A DNA stretch of 64,000 bases, from NCBI RefSeq assembly GCF_006715055.1, contig NZ_VFMN01000001.1, forward strand, positions 868,001 through 932,000, given 5' to 3'. Below, in pieces: positions 50,465 through 58,744 of the stretch (position 1 is the first letter of the stretch; every line of letters begins with the position of its first letter). The notes below the pieces were generated by a model. It was not told where the DNA came from and did no database searches. It was given only the letters and a program-made list of their open reading frames with translations. The position numbers and the translations under genes are program-made. The DNA comes from Lapillicoccus jejuensis. GTDB taxonomy: Bacteria; Actinomycetota; Actinomycetes; Actinomycetales; Dermatophilaceae.

Positions 50465-51468
50465 TGCGGGAGCTCGCCGACGAGCAGCCGGCCGAGGCCC
50501 TCGAGGTCGCGTTCGGCGTGGCTCTGGCGCACGTAGACGGTGACGTCGGCGACGGCGGCCGCGTGGTCCCCGTCGAGGCACAGCGGCGTCGCCCCGAGCG
50601 CGCGGCCGACGTGGTCGACGGTCGTCGTGACGGCCTGCTCCGCGACGGCCCGCACGCGCATCGTCCGCACCTGCGCGGCGCGGCGGCTCGTCGGGGCCTC
50701 GTCGAGCTCGCGCGCCGCGGCGTCGAGCACCCACCGCGCCCCCGCGAGGGCCGCGTCGACCGCGCCGAGGTGGGCCAGGGCGTGCGCCTCCGGCCGGCGC
50801 TCGACGGCCTGGCGCAGGGTCCGGGCGACGCGCTCCGCGCCGCCGACCCAGCACGCGGCGACCCCTGCCCCGCCGTGCCAGAAGCCCGGCCGGTCGAGGT
50901 AGTCCGCGTGCGAGCCGACCCGACGCGCGGTGACGCGGTCGAGGTGGACGGTGCCGGTGCTGCTGCGCCGCATGCCGGCGGCCCGCCACGTCGACGGCTC
51001 GCCGCGCACGTCGTCGCCGCGCAGGTCGACGGCGAACAGAGCGACGCCGTCGTCGGTGTCGGCGGTGAGCAGGGCATGGGTGCACAGGCCGGTGCCCGAG
51101 CACCACGCCTTGGCGCCCGACAGCAGCCACCGATCCCCCTCCGGGGTGGCGGTGACCCGGGGCGACGGCGGCTCGGCCGCCCACACGCCCCACCACTCAC
51201 CGCGCCGGGGCCGCTCCTGGCCGAGCTCGGCGAGGATCGCGTCGGCGTCGAGGTGCGCCTCGACGAGCCGGGCGACGACGACGTCGTCGGCGGCCGCCGC
51301 CCGCAGGCGGTCCCAGCGCTCGGCGGTGCCGCCCGAGCCGGGGAGGGGGACGGGCTGCCGCAGCAGCGAACGGACGGCGGCCGTCAGCAGGCGACGCTCC
51401 TCCTCCTCGGTCCGATCGGTGTGCGCCGACCCGGTGCCGCGGCCGGCCAGGGTGGTGGTGGACGTCAT
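50461..51468 (-). CDS. acyl-CoA dehydrogenase-like protein
   Basis: Flavoprotein-like protein of 335 residues, shorter than the usual 380-residue acyl-CoA dehydrogenase. Features include a central beta domain with VTATPEGDRWLLSGAKAWCSGTG and CTHALLTADTDDGVALFAVDL, and a helical C-domain (AHLGAVDAALAGARWVLDAAA, VGRALGATPLC). No clear catalytic Glu is evident, so dehydrogenation may not be its chemistry. The N-terminal helical domain is reduced. It overlaps genes on both sides by ATGA. A role in modifying a lipid or glycan of the operon is inferred. Confidence 0.82.
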   Translation of the reverse strand: MTSTTTLAGRGTGSAHTDRTEEEERRLLTAAVRSLLRQPVPLPGSGGTAERWDRLRAAAADDVVVARLVEAHLDADAILAELGQERPRRGEWWGVWAAEPPSPRVTATPEGDRWLLSGAKAWCSGTGLCTHALLTADTDDGVALFAVDLRGDDVRGEPSTWRAAGMRRSSTGTVHLDRVTARRVGSHADYLDRPGFWHGGAGVAACWVGGAERVARTLRQAVERRPEAHALAHLGAVDAALAGARWVLDAAARELDEAPTSRRAAQVRTMRVRAVAEQAVTTTVDHVGRALGATPLCLDGDHAAAVADVTVYVRQSHAERDLEGLGRLLVGELPQ

Positions 51469-52199
51469 GACGCGAGCTCCCCCTCGAGGCGGTCGAGATG
51501 ACCGGAGAAGCCGCCCGGGGTCCGGGAGGACCGTCGGGCGGCGGTGGTGACGGGCGCCCGCCTGGTGCGGCGGACGACCAGTCCGGCGGCGACGCAGCGC
51601 TCGACCAGCGCGACGTCCTCGTGCTCGCGGACGGCGCGGAACCCGCCGACGCGCCAGTACGACGACGCCCGCAGGCCGAGGCTGGCCCCGTGGACGTGCG
51701 GGTGGGACGGGTCGGTGGCGAGGTCGGTGGCGGGGTCGGTGGCGGGGTCGGCCGGGTCGACGGCGTACGCACGGTCCCAGGCCTCGCGCACCCCGGCGGG
51801 GCGCTGCGACCAGTCGGCGACCGCGACCGTGCCGACGAAGACGTCGGCGACCAGGGCGGTCGCCAGCTGCTCGGCGCACCACGACGGCGGGACGCAGGTG
51901 TCGGCGTCCGTCGTCGCGTACCACCACCCCGGGTCGGCCGGCTCCCCGACGAACCCGGCGGCGCGCGCGAGACCGACGACGCCGTGCCGGACCTCGACGG
52001 TGCGCACGGTCGGCGGGACGACGTCGGCCGTGCCGTCGCGGCAGTCGTCGAGGACGACGACGACGCGGACCGGCGGGGCGACGTGGACGGCGGCGACCCG
52101 CAGGGCCTCGAGGCAGGCCGGCAGCAGCTCGCGCTCGTCGTGCGCGGGCACGACGACGGTCAGGCCGCGGGCGGGCCGCTGGGCGCGGGGGGGCGTCAC
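51465..52199 (-). CDS. glycosyltransferase family 2
   Basis: GT-A enzyme of 244 residues, first gene of the four-gene operon. LTVVVPAHDERELLPACLEALR is the donor strand, VVVVLDDCRDGT and WYATTDADTCVPPSW (DAD metal motif) follow, and GASLGLRASSYWRVGGFRAVREHEDVALVERC is the C-terminal acceptor motif. A tandem Asp-Pro-Ala-Thr repeat (about residues 148-164) stands in a loop. GTG start at 52199. The stop overlaps the next start by ATGA. Confidence 0.9.
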   Translation of the reverse strand: MTPPRAQRPARGLTVVVPAHDERELLPACLEALRVAAVHVAPPVRVVVVLDDCRDGTADVVPPTVRTVEVRHGVVGLARAAGFVGEPADPGWWYATTDADTCVPPSWCAEQLATALVADVFVGTVAVADWSQRPAGVREAWDRAYAVDPADPATDPATDLATDPSHPHVHGASLGLRASSYWRVGGFRAVREHEDVALVERCVAAGLVVRRTRRAPVTTAARRSSRTPGGFSGHLDRLEGELAS

Positions 52200-52260
52200 C
52201 GGAGCGGACTACCCGGGCCCCCCCGATCCATGCACCCGGGCCCGGCCCCCCGGCGCCCGG

Positions 52261-52974
52261 TCAGGCCTGGGCGCCCTCGGACCGCTGCTGCAGCCAGCCC
52301 GACTCGACGACCTCGGCGGCGACGTCGCGCAGCCGCCGGTTGCGGCGCTGGCTGGCGATGGAGAGCAGGTCGAAGGCCTGCTCGCGGGTGACCTTGTGGG
52401 CGCTCATGAGGACGCCGACGGCGGCCCCGATGTCGCGGCTGCTCTCCAGCGCCTTCTGCAGGTGCGACATCTTCCGCCCGGCGATGACGGCGGCGGCCCG
52501 GGTGGCGACGAGCAGGCCGCGGGCGACGGACGTGTCGTCGTACGCCCCCGGCTCGTCGGCGTAGAGGTTGAGGCCGCTGACGACCTCGTCGATGCCGGTG
52601 TGCAGCCGGTAGGAGAGCAGGCTGCGGTAGCCCTCCTCGTGCGCCACCCGCGAGCCGAACTCGGGCCAGCGGCCGTCGGTGAGCAGGTCGTCGGGGTGGT
52701 AGATCGCGTCGTCGAGCACGGCGTCGACGCACGGTCCCGAACCCAGGTCGTACTGGAGCGCGTCGGCGCGGCGGACCCGCTCGTCCGTCGCGGCGTCGGT
52801 GGTGAAGTGCGCTCCGCGGTACGACGTGATGCTCGCGCCGGCGGTGCCCGGCACCCACTTGGCCGCGACGTCGACGACGTCGCCCAGGCTCGCGGCCTCG
52901 GCGCGCAGGAGGTGGCCCAGCTCGTCGCTGAGCGCGGCCAGTCCCGACGGGTCGGAGAGGGGGGACGGCGACAC
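52261..52974 (-). CDS. GAF-ANTAR domain protein
   Basis: Protein of 237 residues. A GAF domain spans about 20-150 (ASITSYRGAHFTTDAATDE, YDLGSGPCVDAVLDDAIYHP, VVSGLNLYADEPGAY), then the ANTAR domain (165-230) with ALESSRDIGAAVGVLMSAHKV, TREQAFDLLSIASQRRNRRLRDVAAEVV. This is a full GAF-ANTAR antiterminator, better conserved than the one at 47517. GTG start with GGAGGA upstream. It is divergent from the short ANTAR gene at 53111, across a 12-bp palindrome. Confidence 0.9.
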   Translation of the reverse strand: MSPSPLSDPSGLAALSDELGHLLRAEAASLGDVVDVAAKWVPGTAGASITSYRGAHFTTDAATDERVRRADALQYDLGSGPCVDAVLDDAIYHPDDLLTDGRWPEFGSRVAHEEGYRSLLSYRLHTGIDEVVSGLNLYADEPGAYDDTSVARGLLVATRAAAVIAGRKMSHLQKALESSRDIGAAVGVLMSAHKVTREQAFDLLSIASQRRNRRLRDVAAEVVESGWLQQRSEGAQA

Positions 52975-53028
52975 GGGTCCTCCTGGATGAGGGGCAGGGG
53001 GCGAAGGGGCCGGGTGGTCGGGTGGTGC

Positions 53029-53044
53029 TCCTGCGCAGGATAAT
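53029..53044. promoter_or_regulatory. 12-bp palindrome and -10 element between two ANTAR genes
   Basis: TCCTGCGCAGGA (53029-53040) is a perfect palindrome. GATAAT (53039-53044), which overlaps its last bases, matches five of six bases of the TATAAT -10 element for the plus-strand ANTAR gene at 53111. The position suits a repressor that acts on both genes. Confidence 0.45.
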
Positions 53045-53110
53045 CTCCTCCCGGCGGACCACCTCGAACCACTGGGGCACGGTCCGTCGCGCGTCCCCGA
53101 GAGGTCCCCG

Positions 53111-53440
53111 GTGTCCGATGGCGCCCACTCCCCCCGCGACGACTCCCCCGCGACCGAGGTCGTGCTGCGCCGACAGGTCGAGCAGCTCACCCGGCGGGTG
53201 GAGCAGCTGACGACCCAGGTCGGCAACCTGCGCCTCGCGCTCGACAGCAACCGGCAGATCGGGATGGCCGTGGGCATCCTCATGGCCCTGCGCGGCGCGA
53301 CGGAGTCCGATGCCTTCGACGACCTCGTGCAGGTCAGCCGGACCACCAACCGCAAGGTCCGCGAGGTCGCCGCGGACGTGGTGCAGACCGGCGAGCTCCC
53401 TCCGGCCGACCCGCACCCGGGCAACTCCTCCGGGCGCTGA
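53111..53440 (+). CDS. short ANTAR domain protein
   Basis: Protein of 109 residues: a heptad-like coiled region (VVLRRQVEQLTRRVEQLTTQ) followed by an ANTAR domain with NRQIGMAVGILMALRGAT and DDLVQVSRTTNRKVREVAADVV. No sensor domain is present. GTG start 12 bases after GAGG. It is a paralogue of the protein at 43182 with the same coiled-coil lead and GNSSGR tail. It is convergent with the LysR gene. Confidence 0.87.
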   Translation: MSDGAHSPRDDSPATEVVLRRQVEQLTRRVEQLTTQVGNLRLALDSNRQIGMAVGILMALRGATESDAFDDLVQVSRTTNRKVREVAADVVQTGELPPADPHPGNSSGR

Positions 53441-53449
53441 CGGCAACCC

Positions 53450-54370
53450 TCAGCCGACGTCCTCGCGGGCGATGCCGACGAGCTGGCGGACCGGGCCGGC
53501 CGGGGGCTGCGCGCTCCCGGACCACACGGCCCGGAAGGCCCGGCGCAGGTCGAGCCCGGCCACCGGCACCCGCACCAGCCGTCCCTCGGCGAGGTCGCGG
53601 GCGACCGCCCGGGCCCCGAGGACGGCGGGTGGTCCGCCGGCGGCCACGGCCTCGCGGACCGCGGTGGCCGTGGTGAGCTCGACGGCGACCCGGGGCTCGA
53701 GCCGGTGCCGCCGCAGGGCGCGCTCGAGCACGGCCCGGGTGCCGGACCCGGGCTCGCGCCCGGTCGTCGTCAGCGCGGCGACCTCCGCCGGCTCCACGGG
53801 GGTACGACGTCGCGCCAGCGGGTCCCCGGGGGCGGCGACGAGGACGAGCTCGTCGTGGGCGACGACGGTGCTGCGCAGCCCGGCCGGTGGCGCGGCGCCC
53901 TCGACGAAGCCGAGGTCGGCCGTGCCGTCGCGGACGGCGGCGGCGACCTGGGTGCTGTTGGCGGCGGTGAAGCGGACGGCGGTCGGCGCGAGACCGTCGG
54001 CGGACCGCCGCTGGCGCAGCAGGACGAGCCAGCGCGGGAGCAGCCCCTCGGCGACGGTCATGCTGGCCCACACCGTGAGCCCGCGGTCCCGGTCGCCGCG
54101 CAGGCCGTCGATGGCCAGGTCGATCTCGTCGGCGAGGTCGAGCAGCCGCCGGCCCCACCCGGCGACGACGACCCCGGCGTCGGTCAGCTCGGAGCCGCGG
54201 GGACCTCGGCGCACGAGCGGCAGACCCACCGTCCCCTCGACCGACCGCAGCCGCTCGGACGCCGACTGCTGCGTCGTCCCGACGGCGCGCGCCGCCCCGC
54301 CGATGCTGCCCGTGCGACCCACGGCGTCGAGCAGCCGCAGCGCGTCGAGGTCGGGCACGCGACTGGTCAC
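53450..54370 (-). CDS. LysR-family transcriptional regulator
   Basis: Protein of 306 residues. The N-terminal winged helix (DLDALRLLDAVGRTGSIGGA, TTQQSASERLRSVEGTVGLPL) is followed by a periplasmic-binding-like effector domain (about 90-295). The GTG at 54370 reads TSRVPDLDAL after the initiator; a second GTG four codons later also fits. It is divergent from the TDT transporter gene with 93 bp between them, the usual arrangement of a LysR regulator and its target. Confidence 0.9.
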   Translation of the reverse strand: MTSRVPDLDALRLLDAVGRTGSIGGAARAVGTTQQSASERLRSVEGTVGLPLVRRGPRGSELTDAGVVVAGWGRRLLDLADEIDLAIDGLRGDRDRGLTVWASMTVAEGLLPRWLVLLRQRRSADGLAPTAVRFTAANSTQVAAAVRDGTADLGFVEGAAPPAGLRSTVVAHDELVLVAAPGDPLARRRTPVEPAEVAALTTTGREPGSGTRAVLERALRRHRLEPRVAVELTTATAVREAVAAGGPPAVLGARAVARDLAEGRLVRVPVAGLDLRRAFRAVWSGSAQPPAGPVRQLVGIAREDVG

Positions 54371-54371
54371 A

Positions 54372-54406
54372 GGGACGACCTTAGTCCCGACACAGGTTCG
54401 ACCTGT
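54372..54406. promoter_or_regulatory. two inverted repeats in the LysR/transporter gap
   Basis: GGGAC-gacctta-GTCCC (54372-54388) and ACAGGT-tcg-ACCTGT (54392-54406) lie side by side between the divergent genes. LysR proteins bind such dyads as tetramers, one at the recognition and one at the activation site. This assignment is inferred from position and symmetry. Confidence 0.5.
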
Positions 54407-54463
54407 GGATGGACAGGGCGGCACCGGCTACCGCGTCGCGGCGTCCGGGCCGACCCTGGAGGG

Positions 54464-55591
54464 GTGACGACCGCCGCCCCGACGACCACCCTCGTGACCT
54501 CGACGACCCCGCCCGGACGCCTCTGGTTGCGGGCGGTGGCCCCCAACTGGTTCGCCGCCGTCATGGGCACGGGGATCGTCGCCAACGCCGCCGCGACCCT
54601 GCCCTGGCACCCGCCGCTGCTGCTCGACGCGGCCCGGGTCGTGTGGCTGCTCGACGCCGCCCTGCTCGTCCTCGTCGTCGCGGCCACCGTCCTGCAGTGG
54701 CGCCACGAGCGCGGCACCGCCCGCGGTCACCTGGACGACCCGGTCCTCGCGCCGTTCTACGGCGCCCCGGCGATGGCCCTGCTCACCGTGGGGGCGGGCG
54801 CCCTGCTCGTCGGGGTCCCGGTCGTCGGGCTGCGCACGGCGGTCGTCCTCGACGCCGTGCTGTGGAGCGCCGGCACGGCGCTCGGCCTCGCGACCGCGGT
54901 GCTCGTGCCACTGCGCCAGTTCACCCGCGGCCCTTCCGCCCCGGACGCGGCGGTCGGCGGCTGGCTCATGCCGGTCGTGCCCCCGATGGTCAGCGCGGCG
55001 ACCGCTCCCCTGCTCGTGCCGCACCTGCCGGTGGGCGCGTGGCGCCAGGCCCTGCAGCTGCTCGGCACGATGATGTTCGGCGCCGCGCTGCTGGCCAGCC
55101 TCGTCGTCATCACGATGGTCTGGAGCCGGCTGGCCCTGCACGACGTCGGACCCACCGCGGCGGTGCCCACGCTGTGGATCGTCCTCGGCCCGCTCGGGCA
55201 GTCGGTCACCGCCGCCCACACCCTCGGCGCCACCGCGCCGTCGGTCCTGCCGGCGCCGTACGGGACCGCCTTCGAGGCCCTCGGGCTGGTGTACGGCGTG
55301 CCGGTGTGGGGCTTCGCGGTGCTGTGGCTGGCGATCGCCCTCGGCCTCACGGTGCGGACCGCGCGCTCGAGCGTGTCGGGGCTGCCCTTCTCGCTGACCT
55401 GGTGGTCGTTCACCTTCCCCGTCGGGACGGTCGTCACCGGGACGTCGGCGCTGGGCGCGGCGACCGGCGCCCCGTTCCTCGCGGTCGTGGCGTGCGTCCT
55501 CTACGCCGGTCTGGTCGGCGCGTGGGGGGTCGTGGCGGTCCGGACCGTCCGCGGGCTGCGCCGCGGGACGCTGCTCAGCCCGGTGCGCTGA
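54464..55591 (+). CDS. TDT-family transporter (TehA/SLAC1-like)
   Basis: Membrane protein of 375 residues with ten hydrophobic helices. VAPNWFAAVMGTGIVANAAATLP is the N-terminal TDT signature and WWSFTFPVGTVVTGTSALG is the conserved last segment. Family members move C4-dicarboxylates, sulfite, tellurite or anions. GTG start at 54464 with GGAGGGG directly upstream. The 3' end overlaps the convergent hydrolase gene by 17 bp. Divergent LysR regulation is likely. Confidence 0.92.
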   Translation: MTTAAPTTTLVTSTTPPGRLWLRAVAPNWFAAVMGTGIVANAAATLPWHPPLLLDAARVVWLLDAALLVLVVAATVLQWRHERGTARGHLDDPVLAPFYGAPAMALLTVGAGALLVGVPVVGLRTAVVLDAVLWSAGTALGLATAVLVPLRQFTRGPSAPDAAVGGWLMPVVPPMVSAATAPLLVPHLPVGAWRQALQLLGTMMFGAALLASLVVITMVWSRLALHDVGPTAAVPTLWIVLGPLGQSVTAAHTLGATAPSVLPAPYGTAFEALGLVYGVPVWGFAVLWLAIALGLTVRTARSSVSGLPFSLTWWSFTFPVGTVVTGTSALGAATGAPFLAVVACVLYAGLVGAWGVVAVRTVRGLRRGTLLSPVR

Positions 55592-56450
55592 CCGCCCGCC
55601 CGGCGACGGCGTCGTCGAGGAAGCCGGTGACCAGCTCGGCGAAGAGGGCGGGCTGCTCGTAGAAGGCGAAGTGCGAGCCGCCCTCCTCGCTGGTGAGGAC
55701 GCGCAGCCGGGCGCCGGGGATCTGCCCGGCGATCCACTCCTGGGACGTGGGCACGACGTGGCTCTTCTCGCCCCCGACGACGAGGGTCGGTACGTCGAGG
55801 TGGGGCAGCACGTCGCGCCAGTCCTGCATGATGTGGTCGAGGAGCAGCTTGGCGGCGAACGGCATCCGGCCCTGGAGGTTCTCCTGCTCGAGCCAGTCGA
55901 CGTCCTCCGGCGGCAGGTCGGGTCCGATCATCGACTCGAGGAACGCCCGCCGGGCGGCCGGGCCGTCCGCGCCGGCCACGGCGGTGACGAAGTCGTAGGC
56001 GCCGGGGAAGTCGACGATGGCGCCGACCGTCGACGCGTCCTCGGGCGCGAGCCACGGGACGAGCGCGCAGACGCTGGGCTGGTCGACGAGGACGAGCGAG
56101 CGGACCGAGCCGGTGCCGTGGGCGTCGACGTACGAGTAGAGGACCGAGCAGCCCATCGAGTGGCCGAGGAAGTGGGCCGAGTCGACACCCAGGTGCTCGA
56201 GGAGCTCGCGCAGGTCGGCGGCGAGCGAGGCGATCCGCGCGCCGCGGTCGGACCCGCCGGAGACGCCGTGGTTGCGGTAGTCCCAGGAGACGACGCGGTA
56301 GCGGTCGCCGGCCGGCTCGAGGGCGGCGAGGAGGCGGTCGAAGGTGGCCCGGGTCTGCGACCAGCCGGTGAGCAGCACGAGCGTCTCGGGGCCGGAGCCT
56401 TGGTCCTCGTAGTGGATCCGGCAGCCGTCGCGGGTGGTGAAGTCGCCCAT
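55575..56450 (-). CDS. alpha/beta hydrolase
   Basis: Hydrolase of 291 residues. The oxyanion strand is TLVLLTGWSQTRATF, the nucleophile elbow is FLGHSMGCSV (Ser), the acid lies in the VPTLVVGGEKSHVVP strand region and the catalytic His in GGSHFAFYEQP. Both the fold and the cap (residues 130-210) resemble the haloperoxidase/esterase group, but the substrate is unknown. ATG 56450 with GAGGAGG 8 bases upstream. It shares its strand with the PucR-type regulator behind it. Confidence 0.92.
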   Translation of the reverse strand: MGDFTTRDGCRIHYEDQGSGPETLVLLTGWSQTRATFDRLLAALEPAGDRYRVVSWDYRNHGVSGGSDRGARIASLAADLRELLEHLGVDSAHFLGHSMGCSVLYSYVDAHGTGSVRSLVLVDQPSVCALVPWLAPEDASTVGAIVDFPGAYDFVTAVAGADGPAARRAFLESMIGPDLPPEDVDWLEQENLQGRMPFAAKLLLDHIMQDWRDVLPHLDVPTLVVGGEKSHVVPTSQEWIAGQIPGARLRVLTSEEGGSHFAFYEQPALFAELVTGFLDDAVAGRAVSAPG

Positions 56451-56558
56451 CGGTGACCCTCCTCCTCTCCTCGGTCGTCGTCGACCGTCGGGTGCAGCAT
56501 CGGCCCGTACGACGCCCCGCTTCCACCGACGCCCGCCGCAACCCGGTCCGGGCGCGTC

Positions 56559-57812
56559 CTACACCTGTCGAAGCCCTGCCGGGTCGAGCAGCTCGCGCAG
56601 CCGCAGGCCGGCGTGCAGGGCGAGCCGGGTGCGGCCGTCGTCGAGGTCGAGACCGGTCGCCTCGCGGATCCGCTCGAGCCGGTAGTACAGCGTCGTACGG
56701 TGCACGTGGAGGGCGTCGGCCGCGGCGGGGGCCGAGCCCGCGTGGTCGAGGAAGGCGAGGACGGTCGTCACGGCGGTGCCGTCCCGGTCGTGCGCCAGCA
56801 GCCGGCTCACCTCGTCGGGGAGCGCGTCGACGCCGGGTCCGTCGGGGCCGGCGAGCCGGTCCAGCGGCAGCCGCAGCAGCACGGCGTACTCCCCCAGGCC
56901 GCTCCAGCGCACGACCGGGCCGGGGCGGACCCGGCCGGCGGCCGAGGCCGCGGTCCGCGCCTGGCCGATGACGGCGCGGGCCTGCTCGAGGCCGTGGCCG
57001 GCCCCTCCGACCCCCGCGACGCACCGCAGCCGCCCGGCCCCCACGGCGTCGACGCGGGCGACGAGCCGCTCGGCGAGCCCGGCCACCGCGTCCTCGCCCG
57101 GGTCGGTGCGGGCGGTGACGAGGACGGTGGCCCGGTCGTCGCGCACGCTGGTCAGCAGGCCCCAGGCGGGCGGGGCCACGACCTCCCCCGACAGCGCGTA
57201 GCGCAGCGCCGCGGCCGGGTGGCCGGGTGAGCCGCCCTCGGCCGCCGCCTCGTCGCGGCAGACGAGCACGACCGCCCGCAGCGGCAGCTCGGCCCGCGGG
57301 CCGAGCCGCGCCCCGAGGTGGCGCAGGGCCGAGCGTCGTACGGACGGCTGGTCGGCGGCGAGGTCCTCGAGCGCCTCGGCGTCGTCCTGCGCGGCGGGGT
57401 CGAGCTCCGGACGGCGGTCCTCGGCGAGCAGGGCCGCCAGCTCGTCGGCCCCCGCGGCGATGCGGGCCACCTCGTCCGGCCTCAGCGTGCCGTCGGCGTC
57501 GACGACCATGAGCAGCCCGAGCAGGGTGCCGCGCCAGCGGACCGGGACGCACAGCCGGGCGCGCAGCCCGAGCTCCTCGGCGGCGGGGATGGTGCCCGGT
57601 CGGCTCCAGGAGGCGACCCCCTGGGCGAGGACGTAGCCCACGATCTCCGGGCCGGCGTCGCGCTGCAGCACGGCCCGGCGCCGGACGTCGTCCTCGTCCC
57701 CGTAGTGCCGGCTCGCGTGGAGCAGGCGCACCTGGGGGTCGTCGACGACGACCGAGCGACGCAGCCCGGCGGCGAGGGTGTCGACGAGGTCCTGGACGGC
57801 GCCGGTGCTCAC
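56559..57812 (-). CDS. PucR/CdaR-type transcriptional regulator
   Basis: Protein of 417 residues with an N-terminal GAF-like domain (about 10-130; LLHASRHYGDEDD, RLCVPVRWRGTLLGLLMVVD), a GGDEF-like central part and a C-terminal PucR HTH (FLDHAGSAPAAADALHVHRT followed by LYYRLERIREATGLDL). These regulators often control amino acid, purine or aromatic catabolism. GTG start at 57812. It is divergent from the SDR gene (140 bp apart), a possible target. Confidence 0.92.
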   Translation of the reverse strand: MSTGAVQDLVDTLAAGLRRSVVVDDPQVRLLHASRHYGDEDDVRRRAVLQRDAGPEIVGYVLAQGVASWSRPGTIPAAEELGLRARLCVPVRWRGTLLGLLMVVDADGTLRPDEVARIAAGADELAALLAEDRRPELDPAAQDDAEALEDLAADQPSVRRSALRHLGARLGPRAELPLRAVVLVCRDEAAAEGGSPGHPAAALRYALSGEVVAPPAWGLLTSVRDDRATVLVTARTDPGEDAVAGLAERLVARVDAVGAGRLRCVAGVGGAGHGLEQARAVIGQARTAASAAGRVRPGPVVRWSGLGEYAVLLRLPLDRLAGPDGPGVDALPDEVSRLLAHDRDGTAVTTVLAFLDHAGSAPAAADALHVHRTTLYYRLERIREATGLDLDDGRTRLALHAGLRLRELLDPAGLRQV

Positions 57813-57952
57813 GGGCCGATCCTCGCCCGGTTCGACAGAGCGAGCAAGGCGGTGGGCGGCCTCTCACCCCCGGTGGTGGTCGCGCCGCCCGTCCCGCGCG
57901 CAGGGTGGGGGTGCCGCCGACGAGGGCGGCCCGACCGGCGAGGAGGAGCCGC

Positions 57953-58741
57953 GTGCCCCTGTCGCTCGACCTCTCCGGGCGTGTCGTCCTCGTCGTGGGC
58001 GCCGGCTCGTCCGGCGCGGGCCTCAGCAACGGCGAGGCCGCCGCCCTCGCCTACGCCGACGCCGGGGCCGCGGTCGTGGCCCTCGACCGCGATCCGGACG
58101 AGGCGCAGCGCGTCGCCGACGAGGTCGTCGCCCGCGGCGGCGAGTCGCTCGCGGTCACCGCCGACGTCACGGACGAGACGCAGGTCGAGCGCGCGGTGGC
58201 CGAGGCCGTGGCGGCGTACGGCGCCCCGTCCGTCCTGCACCACAACGTGGGCGCCGTGCGCCAGGGGTCCGTCACCGACCTCGACCTGGCGGGGTGGGAG
58301 GCCGCGTTCCGGCTCAACGTCACGAGCGCCTACCTCACGACGCGGCACGTGCTGCCGCACCTGCTCGCCGCCGGCCGCGGGGTCGTCACGACGGTGTCCT
58401 CGGTCGCGGCCATCCGCTCCACGGGCTACGTCTACCCGGCCTACAGCGCGTCCAAGGCGGCCCTCGACCAGCTGACGGTCAGCCTCGCGCTGACCTACGC
58501 GGACCGGGGGATCCGGGCCAACGCGATCCTCCCCGGCCTCATCGACACCCCGCTCGTCACGGCCCAGCTCGCGCACGACCCGGCCGCGCTGCGGGCCCGG
58601 CACGCGGCGAGCCCGACGGGGCGGATGGGCAGCCCGTGGGACGTCGCGCGGGTGGCCGTCTTCCTCGCCAGCCACGCGGCGTCGTACGTCAACGGGGTGT
58701 GCCTGCCGGTGGACGGCGGCCTCTCCGCCCGCTGCCTCTGA
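57953..58741 (+). CDS. short-chain dehydrogenase/reductase
   Basis: SDR of 262 residues, classical type. Cofactor motif VVLVVGAGSSGAGLSNGEAA (unusual TGxxxGxG variant beginning with Gly-Ala-Gly), LHHNVGAVRQG (the NNAG position), serine in TTVSSVAAIRS, and the catalytic Tyr-Lys in YPAYSASKAALDQL, then ILPGLIDTPL. GTG start at 57953 with GAGGAGG eight bases upstream. Substrate unknown. The PucR-type gene lies divergent. Confidence 0.92.
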   Translation: MPLSLDLSGRVVLVVGAGSSGAGLSNGEAAALAYADAGAAVVALDRDPDEAQRVADEVVARGGESLAVTADVTDETQVERAVAEAVAAYGAPSVLHHNVGAVRQGSVTDLDLAGWEAAFRLNVTSAYLTTRHVLPHLLAAGRGVVTTVSSVAAIRSTGYVYPAYSASKAALDQLTVSLALTYADRGIRANAILPGLIDTPLVTAQLAHDPAALRARHAASPTGRMGSPWDVARVAVFLASHAASYVNGVCLPVDGGLSARCL

Positions 58742-58744
58742 GCG

